This document shows positions 63,681 through 64,000 of a stretch of DNA of 64,000 nucleotides, in pieces. The notes beneath the pieces were generated by a model. The model did not search any database, was not told the DNA's origin, and saw only the letters and a list, made by a program, of their open reading frames with translations. This DNA comes from Okeania sp. KiyG1 (GTDB lineage Bacteria; Cyanobacteriota; Cyanobacteriia; Cyanobacteriales; Microcoleaceae): the NCBI RefSeq assembly GCF_014132355.1, contig NZ_BLZO01000070.1, forward strand, positions 1 through 64,000, in the 5' to 3' direction. Position 1 is the first letter of the stretch, and each line of letters starts with the position of its first letter. A program made the position numbers and the translations under genes.

Positions 63681-64000
63681 AGTTGACAGAAAATGAGATA
63701 AATCTGATGCTTCAAATAGATACATTAGATTCTATCTCTGACTTAGAGGAAGAGACATTAGATGCTTTCTTCCCAGATGACTTCGTTTGGAAAGATTACA
63801 ATGCTCGCAGTATACCTGCTGATTATTTAACTATTCGCGAGCGAAGCACGATTTATTGCCGAAAGGACGATAAATATTTTTTCATAACGGATACATCCTA
63901 CCTAGGAAATTTCGTTTGGGTGATTTTTTCTGACCATCCTATGTTTCCAATCTTCCAATCGATTGGAAGATTGTTGAATGTACAGTTGAAAAAAACTGAT
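63668..64000 (+). CDS. Hypothetical protein, runs off the window
   Basis: ATG 63668 overlaps the end of the DUF1064 gene by 13 bp; 111 codons are open to the last base. MSRLKLTENEINLMLQIDTL, then SDLEEETLDAFFPDDFVWKD and KYFFITDTSYLGNFVWVIFS. No family recognised. It contains a perfect 26-bp palindrome at 63948-63973. Confidence 0.6.
   Translation, partial: MSRLKLTENEINLMLQIDTLDSISDLEEETLDAFFPDDFVWKDYNARSIPADYLTIRERSTIYCRKDDKYFFITDTSYLGNFVWVIFSDHPMFPIFQSIGRLLNVQLKKTD
63948..63973. repeat. Perfect 26-bp palindrome inside a coding region
   Basis: CAATCTTCCAATC (63948-63960) is followed at once by its reverse complement GATTGGAAGATTG. It encodes the residues around IFQSIGRLLN, so it is both coding and fully symmetric. 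Confidence 0.85.

Overview
The window looks like a chromosome segment of a low-G+C filamentous cyanobacterium, of a Trichodesmium/Okeania/Oscillatoria-like kind. The evidence is: many GCGATCGC (HIP1) sites, an rpmG-rpsR-RNase II cluster in the cyanobacterial order, a high-light-inducible chlorophyll-binding protein, a cyanobacterial-type ArsJ/Gap3/ArsH/ACR3 cluster, and very long intergenic regions packed with short palindromic repeats and MITE-like elements. The exact genus cannot be fixed from the sequence alone.

Layout. 0.4-8.5 kb: a CYP74-like cytochrome P450, a G+C-rich and frameshifted ovothiol synthase gene (ovoA), a TerB-like membrane protein, two SAM methyltransferases, and ankyrin and tnpB remnants. 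8.5-25 kb: a repeat-built HlyD-type secretion adaptor, an LRAT-PspA-like fusion, a frameshifted TspO-like membrane protein, ddl, a lone OLD-family ATPase/TOPRIM protein, a toxin-antitoxin pair whose toxin is cut short by a dispersed repeat, ppsA, then the RNase II / rpsR / rpmG / RDD cluster. 25-27.5 kb: a gene-free stretch with tnpB/omega-RNA remnants. 27.5-43 kb: sdhB, hli, two PPC-domain secreted proteins (one a serine protease), upp, a YtxH-like protein, YggT, a frameshifted aroH next to sppA, an EamA transporter, an RTX-type protein and a GMC oxidoreductase. 43-54 kb: an AspH/LpxO-like hydroxylase, a twice-frameshifted FAD oxidoreductase, and an arsenic resistance cluster on the minus strand in transcription order ACR3, arsH, phosphatase, gap3, arsJ, with a damaged VapBC-type module between the last two. 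At 54.3 kb is a tRNA-Val(GAC).

55-64 kb is different in character. It holds small, often overlapping genes typical of phage or integrated-element replication and early regions: a PP-loop/PAPS-reductase-like protein, DUF4031, two paralogous antirepressor-like proteins, an M10-like metalloprotease without a signal peptide, tandem MPRG small proteins, a RecD/Dda-type helicase broken by two frameshifts, a DUF1064 nuclease, and an open frame running off the end. Three of its minus-strand genes are preceded by a hairpin that ends 15-16 nt before the ATG. Two of these leaders share the same architecture with compensatory base-pair changes.

Two window-wide themes stand out. First, repeat elements repeatedly rewrite gene ends: they supply the last codons and stop of the GMC oxidoreductase, ppsA and a PIN toxin, a glycine-rich tail on ACR3, and perhaps the start codon of the EamA transporter. 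Second, at least six genes carry one-base frameshifts, several of them in homopolymer runs, so either base-level assembly quality or real gene decay must be settled before the broken genes are interpreted.
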